Notes under the pieces: model-generated | Databases searched by the model: none | Told to the model about the DNA's origin: nothing | What the model saw: the letters and a program-made list of their open reading frames with translations, nothing else | In this document: positions 41,745 through 50,025 of the stretch, one piece after another | How the letters are laid out: each line of letters begins with the position of its first letter | How positions within the stretch are numbered: the stretch's first letter is position 1 | Source: an uncultured Bacteroidota bacterium | GTDB lineage: Bacteria > Bacteroidota > Bacteroidia > Flavobacteriales > Flavobacteriaceae | DNA length: 56,733 nt | Direction of reading: 5' to 3' | Assembly (NCBI GenBank): GCA_903839195.1 | Contig: CAIMBK010000130.1 | Span: 1 to 56,733 of the forward strand | Position numbers and translations under genes: made by a program

Positions 41745-44129
41745 ATGAAAAAGCTTAAAAAAGTTACGATTGTAATTATATCAATTTTGTTGGTGTTTGT
41801 AATGCTGGCTTTTGCCTATGCATATTATGAAAAACCAACCTATGAAGGAAAACTTCAACTGAAAAATATTTCCAAAGAAACATCCGTATATTTTGATGAA
41901 TACGGAATTCCGCATATTTATGCCAATTCTCAAAAAGAAGCCATGGTGGTTTTAGGATATGTTCATGCCCAAGATCGGTTGTGGCAAATGGAATTGCTTC
42001 GGCGAATTTCCCCAGGAAGATTATCCGAAATTTTTGGAACAAAAGCTTTAAAAACCGATCGCTTTTTTGCTGGATTAGGAATTGATGAAGCATCCGATTT
42101 AGCCGTTTCAAAAATGAATAAAAATTCAGAAAGTTATCAATTGGCATCTGCCTATTTGGACGGAATAAACCAATTTATTGACGAAGGAAAAACCCCAATC
42201 GAATTCCAATTATTGGGATTAAAAAAGGAAAAATTTACTATAAAAGATATTTATAATGTGTTTGGATACATGTCATTTAGTTTTGCGATGGCCCAAAAAA
42301 CCGACCCATTATTAACAGAAATTCGAGATAAATTTGGAATGAAATACTTGCAAGATTTTGGATTAGACGGTTCGTTAGGAATTACACAATTAAAAAGCTA
42401 CAACGGAAAAGCAAAAAACTACGCTGAAATTTCAAAAGCAATTACGTCACTTCTCGAGCTATCGCCAGTTCCATCATTTATTGGAAGCAATAGCTGGGTT
42501 ATTGGTTCAGCCAAAACCAAAAACGGAAAAGTTATTTTTGCCAATGATCCTCACATCGCTTTTTCGCAGCCAGGAACGTGGTATGAAGCTCATATCGTCA
42601 CTCCTGATTATGAAATTTACGGCTGTTATTTGGCTGGAACACCCTTTCCGCTTTTAGGCCATAACCGCCAATATGCCTATGGTTTAACCATGTTTGAAAA
42701 TGACGATATCGATTTGTATCAAGAAAAAAATGATTTGGCAGACGCCAATAAATACCAAACACCAAACGGTCTTCAATCCTATGAAACAAGAAGTAAAACC
42801 ATCAAAGTAAAAGACAGTTCGGATGTTATTTTGAAAGTAAAAATTAGCCGTCATGGGCCAATTATGAATGATATATTAGATGGTTTGCACCAACAAAATC
42901 CTGTCGCAATGTCTTGGATTTATACCCAACAACCCATTCATATTCTTGACGCGACATATTCGCTTTGTCATGCAAAAAGCGTTGATGATTTTCGGAAACA
43001 CATTGTATTAATTGCAGCTCCTGGTTTGAATATAATGTATGGCGATGCCAAAGGAAATGTGGCTTGGACTACTTCGGGAAAATTGTACAAACACAATCCA
43101 AATGTAAACACTAACTTTATACTTGACGGCGCAAGTGGAAATGACGATATTAAAGAATATCTTGATTTTTCGAAAAATCCACAAGCCATAAATCCGCCAT
43201 GGAATTATGTGTATTCTGCTAATAATCAACCAGAAGCCATCGATGGATTTTTGTACCCAGGATATTATTTGCCGCAAGATCGCGCCAAACGGATAACAGA
43301 ATTATTGGATTCCAAAAATGATTGGACAAAAGAATCGGTTTCCAAAATGATTATCGATAATACTTCCGCTACATCTCCAGAAATCGTTCAGAATTTAATT
43401 TCAAATGTTGCTCCTTCGTCGTTAAATAAAAATCAAAAGCAAGCATTTTCCATACTTAAAAATTGGAATGGTCAAAATAATCTTAGTGATATTGCGCCTA
43501 CAATTTACAATAAATGGATTTATTTTTATCTAAAAAATACTTTCGGGGATGAAATGGGCGATGATAATTTTAGGATGTTTTTGAACACACATATAATGAA
43601 ACAAGTAATTGCGTTTCAAATAAAAAACGAAAATTCGCCATGGTGGGATAATATTGCTACCAAAAACCGAAAAGAAACCAAAACCCAAATCTTAGCAAAA
43701 TCGTTTCTTCAAGCGGTGGCTTCTTTGGAAAACCAATTAGGAAAAAATGTCAATTCTTGGACTTGGAATCGGGTGCATATAATAGAACATTCGCATCCAA
43801 TGGGAAAAGTTGCAGGTTTAGGAAAACTATTAAACGTCGGGCCTTTTGAAATAGATGGAACCAATGAAGTAATCAATAATTTGATGTTTACGTATTCTGA
43901 CAATGAAAAAAACACCATTATTGGCGGTCCATCCACGCGCCGAATTATCGATTTTTCCGATGTTGAAAACAGCATAAGCATTTTGCCAACGGGGCAATCA
44001 GGAAATCCTTTTAGCGAACATTATAGCGACCAATCGGCCATGTATAATGCGGGGAAATTTCGAAAAATGAAAATGAACAAAGCAGAAATCATTAGAACTT
44101 CAACCCAATTAATTTTTGTTCCAAAATAA
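41745..44129 (+). CDS. Penicillin acylase family (Ntn-hydrolase) protein
   Basis: A 794-residue precursor with an N-terminal membrane anchor or signal (KVTIVIISILLVFVMLAFAYAY). The N-terminal half resembles the acylase alpha subunit (GIPHIYANSQKEAMVVLGYVHAQDRLWQMELLRR). The nucleophile Ser that would become the beta-subunit N-terminus lies in SFIGSNSWVIGSAKT, and the beta-domain LAGTPFPLLGHNRQYAYGLT with the C-terminal GQSGNPFSEHYSDQSAMYN follows. Such enzymes cleave amide bonds in acyl-homoserine lactones, penicillins or other amides after self-processing. The substrate here is unknown. I start at ATG 41745, not the TTG three codons earlier. It stands alone between the porin and kmo. Confidence 0.9.
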   Translation: MKKLKKVTIVIISILLVFVMLAFAYAYYEKPTYEGKLQLKNISKETSVYFDEYGIPHIYANSQKEAMVVLGYVHAQDRLWQMELLRRISPGRLSEIFGTKALKTDRFFAGLGIDEASDLAVSKMNKNSESYQLASAYLDGINQFIDEGKTPIEFQLLGLKKEKFTIKDIYNVFGYMSFSFAMAQKTDPLLTEIRDKFGMKYLQDFGLDGSLGITQLKSYNGKAKNYAEISKAITSLLELSPVPSFIGSNSWVIGSAKTKNGKVIFANDPHIAFSQPGTWYEAHIVTPDYEIYGCYLAGTPFPLLGHNRQYAYGLTMFENDDIDLYQEKNDLADANKYQTPNGLQSYETRSKTIKVKDSSDVILKVKISRHGPIMNDILDGLHQQNPVAMSWIYTQQPIHILDATYSLCHAKSVDDFRKHIVLIAAPGLNIMYGDAKGNVAWTTSGKLYKHNPNVNTNFILDGASGNDDIKEYLDFSKNPQAINPPWNYVYSANNQPEAIDGFLYPGYYLPQDRAKRITELLDSKNDWTKESVSKMIIDNTSATSPEIVQNLISNVAPSSLNKNQKQAFSILKNWNGQNNLSDIAPTIYNKWIYFYLKNTFGDEMGDDNFRMFLNTHIMKQVIAFQIKNENSPWWDNIATKNRKETKTQILAKSFLQAVASLENQLGKNVNSWTWNRVHIIEHSHPMGKVAGLGKLLNVGPFEIDGTNEVINNLMFTYSDNEKNTIIGGPSTRRIIDFSDVENSISILPTGQSGNPFSEHYSDQSAMYNAGKFRKMKMNKAEIIRTSTQLIFVPK

Positions 44130-44192
44130 ATTAGACCAATTATTTTTAAGCAAAAAAACCCATTAATTAAAGTTACTAAAATAATAAATCAG

Positions 44193-44200
44193 TAATTTTG
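44193..44200 (+). promoter_or_regulatory. TAnnTTTG element for kmo
   Basis: TAATTTTG, 22 bp before the kmo ATG at 44223. The -33 box is not clear. Confidence 0.45.
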
Positions 44201-44222
44201 GCTAACTTTTTATAAAAATTTA

Positions 44223-45557
44223 ATGCAAACTCCTCAAAAAATTGCCATTGTGGGTTCCGGATTAGTCGGTTCCTTATTAGCAATTTATCTAAAAAAAGCA
44301 GGTCATACAGTTCATGTTTATGATAGAAGTCCAGATATTCGAAAAATTGAATTTTCTGGAAGGTCTATTAATCTCGCCATGTCAGACCGAGGTTGGAAAG
44401 CGTTAGACGAAGCAGGAATTGGCGACGAAATTCGTGAAATTGCAATTCCAATGAACAAGCGTGCGATTCATTTATTGGATTCGTTATATTTTCAATATTA
44501 TGGATCTAATGGAGAAAATATTTACTCCATTTCTCGAGGTGTTTTAAATAGAAAAATGATTGATTTGGCCGAAAAAGCTGGAGCCGAATTTCATTTTGAA
44601 GAAAAAATCTGGGATGTTTCCCTCGCCGATGCGACGCTACATATTGGAGAAACTGAACGTGGCGAATGGAAAGCGGTGAAATATGATAAAATATTTGGAG
44701 CCGATGGCGCTTTTTCCAGAATTCGACATAAAATGCAACGTCAAAGCATGTTTAATTATTCGCAAGAATTTTTGAACATTGGTTACAAAGAATTGAATAT
44801 TCCCGCCAATAGTGACGAATCACATAAATTAGATAAAAATTCCCTACACATTTGGCCACGAGGTGAATATATGTTAATTGCGCTTCCTAATTTGGACGAC
44901 AGTTTTACGTGCACACTTTTTATGCCTTTTGAAGGAGAAAACTCTTTCGAATCGTTAAAAACCAAACAAGAAGTCGAAGCTTTTTTCTTAAAAAACCTAC
45001 CCGATACGATTAATGTAATCCCAAAATTATCGGAAGATTTTTTCAAAAATCCAACAAGTACTTTGGTAACTATGAAATGTTTTCCGTGGACTTTTGAGGA
45101 TAAAACCGCATTAATTGGCGATGCCTGTCACGCAATTGTTCCGTTTTATGGTCATGGAATGAACGCTGGTTTTGAAGACATTTCTGTTTTGAACGAGTTA
45201 ATGTCCCAACATAAAGATGATTGGAAAACCATTTTTTCAGAATATGAAAAATCGAGAAAACCAAATGCCGATGCTATTGCCGAATTGTCGTATCGTAATT
45301 TTATGGAAATGAGCACCAAAACTGCAGATGCCACTTTTTTACTTCAAAAGAAAATCGAAAAACATTTTTCTGAAAAATATCCCGACAAATGGATTCCGCT
45401 TTATAGTCGCGTTACGTTTAGTGACAGGCCATATTCCGAAGCATTGGCTTTAGGAAATCGTCAAAATGAAATCATGGATGTTATTATGAAAATGCCTGAA
45501 ATTGAAAAAAATTGGGATAGCGAATTAGTTGAAAAAGCCATTCTAGAACTCCTTTAG
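44223..45557 (+). CDS. kmo: Kynurenine 3-monooxygenase
   Basis: An FAD-dependent monooxygenase that hydroxylates kynurenine to 3-hydroxykynurenine. The 444-residue protein starts with the Rossmann dinucleotide motif AIVGSGLVGSLLAIYLKKAG. It contains FSGRSINLAMSDRGWKALDE, the DG-like FGADGAFSRIRHKM, and the FAD-contacting ALIGDACHAIVPFYGHGMNA. A helical C-terminal part follows, as in bacterial KMO. With kynU it gives two consecutive kynurenine-pathway steps within the window. The UbiH/salicylate-hydroxylase type is the alternative, but the overall order and RSINLAMSDRG motif are characteristic of KMO. Confidence 0.94.
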   Translation: MQTPQKIAIVGSGLVGSLLAIYLKKAGHTVHVYDRSPDIRKIEFSGRSINLAMSDRGWKALDEAGIGDEIREIAIPMNKRAIHLLDSLYFQYYGSNGENIYSISRGVLNRKMIDLAEKAGAEFHFEEKIWDVSLADATLHIGETERGEWKAVKYDKIFGADGAFSRIRHKMQRQSMFNYSQEFLNIGYKELNIPANSDESHKLDKNSLHIWPRGEYMLIALPNLDDSFTCTLFMPFEGENSFESLKTKQEVEAFFLKNLPDTINVIPKLSEDFFKNPTSTLVTMKCFPWTFEDKTALIGDACHAIVPFYGHGMNAGFEDISVLNELMSQHKDDWKTIFSEYEKSRKPNADAIAELSYRNFMEMSTKTADATFLLQKKIEKHFSEKYPDKWIPLYSRVTFSDRPYSEALALGNRQNEIMDVIMKMPEIEKNWDSELVEKAILELL

Positions 45558-45863
45558 AACTTGCGAAGTGCGATTAAATTATGTAGTTATAAATGATTGT
45601 ATTTTTTTATAAAAATTGTTTTGCTTTCAAACCTTTCATTAAGTATTAAAATACTATTTTATCAATAATAACGTTTGTATTTAATGAATAAGAGCTTGTT
45701 AAATAATTCTTTTATGAATTTTTTTTTAAAGAAATCATATTTAACTATAATTTAATTTAAAAAATGTTTTTTTATTTGAACTAAAAAATTAAATTTGCGC
45801 CTATTCAAGTTAGTAATCAACTTAACAATTAATAAATTATTAAAACTATTAAAAATTAAAAAA
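45558..45863. other. 306-bp A/T-rich spacer before exbB
   Basis: Very A/T-rich. Apart from a TAAATTTG -7 element near the right end I see no gene, hairpin terminator or repeat that I can support. Confidence 0.5.
45790..45797 (+). promoter_or_regulatory. TAnnTTTG element for the exbB-tonB operon
   Basis: TAAATTTG, about 67 bp before the exbB ATG at 45864. A TTTG 11 bp upstream is too close to be a good -33 box. Confidence 0.45.
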
Positions 45864-46682
45864 ATGGCAAACGTTAAAAAAGAAAGTAGTTCAAACGCAG
45901 GAGGAATGATTTCAGGAATCATTATACTATCATGTGTATTTGTAGGATGGTTAATTTGGAATTTCATTATGGGTGCTGGCGCCAATTTTGAAGGCGGCGT
46001 TAATACAGGACACCCACTACCAGGAAACTATTTAGCAATGGTATATAAAGGAGGTCCAATTGTTCCCATTTTATTAGGATGTTTACTAATGGTAATCGCA
46101 TTTTCATTTGAGCGTTTTAACGTTATCTCTAAAGCAGCAGGTAAAGGAAATCTTGACGTTTTTATGAATACTATTAAATCAAGTGTAACATCTGGTGATA
46201 TTGCTGGAGCCATTGCAACTTGTGATAAACAACAAGGATCAGTTGCTAATGCAATTAGATCTGCATTATTGAAATACCAAGACGTTAAAAAAGAAGGTTT
46301 GGATAGCGAAGCAGCTGCCGAAACCATTCACAAAGAAATCGAAGAAGCTACTTCATTAGAAATGCCAATGTTAGAGAAAAATCTTACGATTCTTTCAACA
46401 TTAGTTTCTTTAGGAACTCTTGCTGGTTTGTTAGGAACAGTAACAGGGATGATTAAAGCATTTGGTGCTTTGGCTTCAGCTGGAACTCCAGATCAAGCTT
46501 TATTGGCAAATGGTATTTCTGAAGCGTTAATTAACACAGCAACAGGTATTTCAACTTCTGCTTTAGCAATTATTGCTTACAATTTCTTTACTTCTAAAAT
46601 TGACACATTAACGTATTCTATCGATGAGGCAGGTTCTACAATCGTAAATACTTACAGACATTTCAGAAGCACTAACAAATAA
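45864..46682 (+). CDS. exbB: ExbB/TolQ/MotA-family proton channel
   Basis: A 272-residue inner-membrane protein that forms the pentameric channel of the TonB energy-transducing complex. The first membrane helix is SGIIILSCVFVGWLIWNFIM, and the second and third lie around GPIVPILLGCLLMVIAFSF and LSTLVSLGTLAGLLGTVTGM. The latter carries the conserved LGLLGTV-like motif of the family. The C-terminal helix (TGISTSALAIIAYNFFTSK) completes the ExbB/TolQ fold. I start at the ATG at 45864 (MANVKKESSS); the earlier frame to 45795 lies at the promoter element. It heads exbB-exbD-exbD-tonB, which would energise TonB-dependent receptors such as that at 17449. Confidence 0.92.
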   Translation: MANVKKESSSNAGGMISGIIILSCVFVGWLIWNFIMGAGANFEGGVNTGHPLPGNYLAMVYKGGPIVPILLGCLLMVIAFSFERFNVISKAAGKGNLDVFMNTIKSSVTSGDIAGAIATCDKQQGSVANAIRSALLKYQDVKKEGLDSEAAAETIHKEIEEATSLEMPMLEKNLTILSTLVSLGTLAGLLGTVTGMIKAFGALASAGTPDQALLANGISEALINTATGISTSALAIIAYNFFTSKIDTLTYSIDEAGSTIVNTYRHFRSTNK

Positions 46683-46755
46683 TAAACACTATTTCTAGGA
46701 AGCATTTCTTTAATTTGAAAAAAGTGTTTCTTATAAATATTAAAAAATAGAATTA

Positions 46756-47367
46756 ATGGCTAATGTAAAAATGTCCAAAAAAGCAGCGTCTATTGATATG
46801 ACGGCTATGTGTGATGTGGCTTTTCTTTTGCTTACATTCTTTATTTTGACCGCTACAGCTAAATTGCCAGAACCTTTGCCGGTAGATACACCCGCATCGA
46901 CTGTGCAAACCAAATTACCCGAAACGGATTTGGCTACCATAACTATAGGAAAGGGAAAAGTATTTTATGATTTGAAAGGAAGAGAAGTTCGTAAAAGAGC
47001 ACTCGAATTGATGGGCCAAAAATATGGCGTGAAATTTACTCCAGAAGAAATGGAAAAATTTGCTATCATGGAAGGTATTGGAGTTCCAATTGAAAGTTTG
47101 AGTTCTATTATTGCAATGAAAGCCTCGGACAGAAGCAAAGCAGATCAACCGGGCGTTCCTAAAGATTCGTTGAACAATCAATTGAAAGAATGGATTTACA
47201 ATTCTCGAATTGCCAATATTGAAATTGATCAAAAAGAATTACAAGTCGCCATTAAAGGAGATGCCAAAGAAGAATATCCAGCTATCAAAAAAGTAATGGA
47301 TATTTTACAAGACCAAAAAATCAACAGTTTTAGTTTGGTTACCGGTTTGAGAGGAAAAGATTTTTAA
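46756..47367 (+). CDS. exbD: ExbD-family protein, first copy
   Basis: A 203-residue protein with one N-terminal membrane helix (CDVAFLLLTFFILTATAKLP) whose conserved Asp (in MTAMCDVAFLL) is the proton-carrying residue, preceded by KKAASIDMTAM. The C-terminal periplasmic domain ends with QVAIKGDAKEEYPAIKKV and KINSFSLVTGLRG. It is longer than typical ExbD (about 140 residues) because of an extra middle segment with KRALELMGQKYGVKFTPEEM. This long form is usual in Flavobacteriia. It lies between exbB and a second exbD, the two probably forming mixed dimers in the channel. Confidence 0.92.
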   Translation: MANVKMSKKAASIDMTAMCDVAFLLLTFFILTATAKLPEPLPVDTPASTVQTKLPETDLATITIGKGKVFYDLKGREVRKRALELMGQKYGVKFTPEEMEKFAIMEGIGVPIESLSSIIAMKASDRSKADQPGVPKDSLNNQLKEWIYNSRIANIEIDQKELQVAIKGDAKEEYPAIKKVMDILQDQKINSFSLVTGLRGKDF

Positions 47368-47387
47368 TTAAAAAAAAATACACTAAA

Positions 47388-47942
47388 ATGGCTGAATTAA
47401 ATACCGGCGACGGTGGTGGCGGAAAAGGTGGTAAAGTAAGAAGTAAAAAACAAAACTCTAAAGTAGATTTAACTGCTATGGTGGATTTGGCTTTCTTATT
47501 GATTACCTTCTTTATGTTGACTACCACGTTGTCTAAACCACAATCGATGAGCTTGGGGTTGCCAGATAAAGAGGATGACCCAACTAAAAACAAAGATGTT
47601 AAAGTGGATGAAAATCGTACGATGACTATTTTGTTGGGTGATAATGATAAAATGGTTCGTTATGTAGGTTTGTTAGCTACACCAGTAGCTGGTGGAACTC
47701 CAAAAGACTTTGCTTATGGAAAAGAAGGAATTCGTGAAGAGTTACTTTCCAGAAAGAAAAAAGTTTTGGAATATACGGGTGATAAAAATAAAGGAATTAT
47801 TGTTATTATCAAGCCAAGCAAGAAATCAAACTATAGAAATTTGATTGACATACTAGATGAAATGGCAATTGTAGATGTTCCAACGTATGCAATTGTTAAT
47901 GATTTTTCGCCCGAAGAAACAAAATTGTTAGAAGGAAAATAA
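47388..47942 (+). CDS. exbD: ExbD-family protein, second copy
   Basis: A 184-residue ExbD with a Gly-rich N-terminus (TGDGGGGKGGKVRSKK), the conserved SKVDLTAMVDLAFLLITFFM helix with its Asp, and a periplasmic domain (MTILLGDNDKMVRYVG, GIIVIIKPSKKSNYRNLIDI). It is not a simple duplicate of the first copy: the proton-helix motif is shared, but the periplasmic parts differ strongly. The gene is 20 bp after the first exbD and about 125 bp before tonB. Tandem, diverged exbD genes are a recurrent feature of Bacteroidota Ton systems. Confidence 0.92.
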   Translation: MAELNTGDGGGGKGGKVRSKKQNSKVDLTAMVDLAFLLITFFMLTTTLSKPQSMSLGLPDKEDDPTKNKDVKVDENRTMTILLGDNDKMVRYVGLLATPVAGGTPKDFAYGKEGIREELLSRKKKVLEYTGDKNKGIIVIIKPSKKSNYRNLIDILDEMAIVDVPTYAIVNDFSPEETKLLEGK

Positions 47943-48067
47943 GAGATTCTTATGCCCCAATAACCTAATAATTAAGAAAAATGAAACGCTCACAACAATT
48001 ATATTTAACACACAAAAATAGGTTTAAAGCGTTCCATCTTCCTTTAAAAATAAAATAAAATATACAG

Positions 48068-48853
48068 ATGAAATTAGATATATTTAAAAATCAATGGCTT
48101 GAAATCGTATTTGAAGGACGTAATAAAGTTTACGGTGCTTACGAATTAAGAAAAACAAACCCAAAAACTACAATAAAAGCGTTTATCATAGGTTCACTTG
48201 TATTTGGTTTTTTGGTGAGTTTTCCTTTGTTAATAAGCTTGCTTCCTGACGCTACCAATAACGATACGCTTGACCAAAAAATTGTAACCGTAAAGCTTCC
48301 ACCTAAAGAGAAGCCAAAAGAAAATATTCCGCCACCACCGCCACCACCACCAAAAGTAGATCAAGTAAAATTTGTGAAACCAGTTGTTGCCAAAGCGGAA
48401 GAAGTTACAGAAGAACCACCTAAAATTGTTGAAATTAAAGACAAAAAATTGGGTGATGAAACCATCAAAGGAGATCCAGATGCAGAATTAACTGTTGAAC
48501 CAGTTGGTAACGGACCTGCCGATGTAGTAGATGATAATAACATATACAACACTGCGGGTATCGAAGTGAAACCTGATTTTCCTGGAGGAATGGATAAATT
48601 CTACAAATACGTAGGAAATAATTACAGAACTCCTGAAGAAGAAGGTTTGAAAGGAAAAGTATATGTAACTTTCGTAGTAGAAAAAGATGGTTCGTTAACA
48701 GATATCAAAGTAATAAGAGATATTGGTTTTGGAACTGGAAAAGAAGCTGTTCGAGTGTTGCAAAAATGTCCTAAATGGAATCCAGGAGAACAAAATGGTA
48801 AAAAAGTTAGGGTGCTTTATTCGCTTCCAATTACCATTCAATCTGCAGAATAA
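48068..48853 (+). CDS. tonB: TonB-family energy transducer
   Basis: A 261-residue protein that carries energy from ExbBD to outer-membrane receptors. After an N-terminal cytoplasmic part (WLEIVFEGRNKVYGAYELRK) and one membrane helix (FIIGSLVFGFLVSFPLLISL) comes a proline/lysine-rich periplasmic spacer (ENIPPPPPPPPKVDQ). The C-terminal TonB fold covers about residues 175-261 (FPGGMDKFYKYVGNNYRTPE, GKVYVTFVVEKDGSLTDIKV, VLQKCPKWNPGEQNGKKVR). The N-terminal EGRNKVYGAYELR sequence is characteristic of Bacteroidota TonB. It is the last gene of the Ton core and is followed directly by a small membrane protein. Confidence 0.93.
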   Translation: MKLDIFKNQWLEIVFEGRNKVYGAYELRKTNPKTTIKAFIIGSLVFGFLVSFPLLISLLPDATNNDTLDQKIVTVKLPPKEKPKENIPPPPPPPPKVDQVKFVKPVVAKAEEVTEEPPKIVEIKDKKLGDETIKGDPDAELTVEPVGNGPADVVDDNNIYNTAGIEVKPDFPGGMDKFYKYVGNNYRTPEEEGLKGKVYVTFVVEKDGSLTDIKVIRDIGFGTGKEAVRVLQKCPKWNPGEQNGKKVRVLYSLPITIQSAE

Positions 48854-49084
48854 ATGTTGAACAATTCATCAGAAAATAAAGAGAAGAAATCGCTAAAAAA
48901 GCGGTTTTTTCTCGTTATAGGAATGGTCTTTTTTTTGGCCTATTTTTTTATGGGGTTGCTCATTATCTTCTGGAAAAATTTCCCAGTAGAAATGAAAACG
49001 AATTATAGAATTGCCCTTGGCGTGGTTCTAATTGCATATTCTTTCATTAGGTTTTATCGCATTGTTTCAGATAACAAAGAGTAA
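48854..49084 (+). CDS. Small two-helix membrane protein, downstream of tonB
   Basis: A 76-residue protein of unknown function that starts immediately after the tonB stop. The basic N-terminus (SSENKEKKSLKKR) precedes two hydrophobic helices, FFLVIGMVFFLAYFFMGLLI and YRIALGVVLIAYSFIRF, with a short loop between. Its stop is 3 bp before the PstS-like gene. The tight packing between tonB and the next gene argues that it is real and in the same transcript. I do not recognise a family; a helper of the Ton complex is possible but not shown. Confidence 0.75.
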   Translation: MLNNSSENKEKKSLKKRFFLVIGMVFFLAYFFMGLLIIFWKNFPVEMKTNYRIALGVVLIAYSFIRFYRIVSDNKE

Positions 49085-49087
49085 ATT

Positions 49088-49993
49088 ATGAAAAAGTTCC
49101 TAATAGTTCCTGCGTTAATTTTATTGGCTTTTTTGTTCTTTATTGTTGCGTGTAATCAAACTAACAAACAAGAGAATGACAACGAAACTATTTTGAAAGG
49201 CAAAACAAAAGTACTTGTTGACGAAACGTTTAAGCCCGTTATTGAAGATCAAATTATGATTTTTGAAAGTAAATATGACGCCAAAATAAGTTTATTGGCA
49301 AAATCTGAAACCGAAGTTATTTTGGCTCTTGTAAAAGACACCGCAAATATTGCTGTTTTATCAAGAACCCTAACGCCACAAGAGTTGAAAATTTTTGAAA
49401 ATAAAAAAGTTACCCCTCGAATTACCAAAATTGCAACCGATGCAATTGCATTTATTGCCAACCAAAAGAATAATGACACGATTATTGCGTTACAAGATGT
49501 AGTAGCTTTCATGCAAGGAAAACCAAACCAGAATATTAAAGGATTGGTTTTTGACAATCCGAATTCAAGTTCGGTTCGTTATATGAATGAATTAGCCGGA
49601 TTAAAAACGATTCCGAAAACAGGAATTTATTCTTTCAAAACAAATGAAGAAGTAATAAAATTTGTTGCCGAAAACGAAGGAATGATTGGAATTGTTGGAG
49701 TAAATTGGCTAATGCAACCCGCTTTAAATAGGGTTGAAACAGTAAAAAGCGTTCAAGTTTTAAGCGTCAAAGGAATCGGCAAAAAGGATTATTTCAGTCC
49801 AACACAAAACAACATCGCAGAAGGAAAATATCCTTTGGCACGCGATTTGTATATTGTCAATTGTCAAGGATATTCAGGCCTCGGAATGGGATTTGCATCT
49901 TTTGTAGCCGGAGATATTGGACAAAGAATTATATTAAAATCGGGATTATTGCCCGCTAAAATGCCCGGAAGAAATATTATTATAAGAAAATAA
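49088..49993 (+). CDS. PstS-like phosphate-binding lipoprotein
   Basis: A 301-residue periplasmic-binding-protein-like lipoprotein (signal LLAFLFFIVACNQTNKQ). It resembles PstS-type binding proteins: VLVDETFKPVIEDQIMIFES near the start, VDTANIAVLSRTLT-like and PNQNIKGLVFDNPNSSSVRY segments, and a terminal MGFASFVAGDIGQRIILKSG. The serine/arginine-rich NPNSSSVR segment is like the anion-contacting loop of PstS. No PstABC transporter genes are near. The gene is part of the ton-linked cluster, so it may capture an anion or act as a structural lipoprotein of the Ton/receptor complex, and not serve an ABC importer. Phosphate as ligand is an inference. Confidence 0.78.
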   Translation: MKKFLIVPALILLAFLFFIVACNQTNKQENDNETILKGKTKVLVDETFKPVIEDQIMIFESKYDAKISLLAKSETEVILALVKDTANIAVLSRTLTPQELKIFENKKVTPRITKIATDAIAFIANQKNNDTIIALQDVVAFMQGKPNQNIKGLVFDNPNSSSVRYMNELAGLKTIPKTGIYSFKTNEEVIKFVAENEGMIGIVGVNWLMQPALNRVETVKSVQVLSVKGIGKKDYFSPTQNNIAEGKYPLARDLYIVNCQGYSGLGMGFASFVAGDIGQRIILKSGLLPAKMPGRNIIIRK

Positions 49994-50025
49994 AATTGAA
50001 AAGAGTAAAATTAATAAAGTACAAA

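Noticed and set aside
47975..48060. Possible tiny gene between the second exbD and tonB
   Set aside because: The ATG near 47982 meets a stop after a few codons, so I cannot support a gene there.
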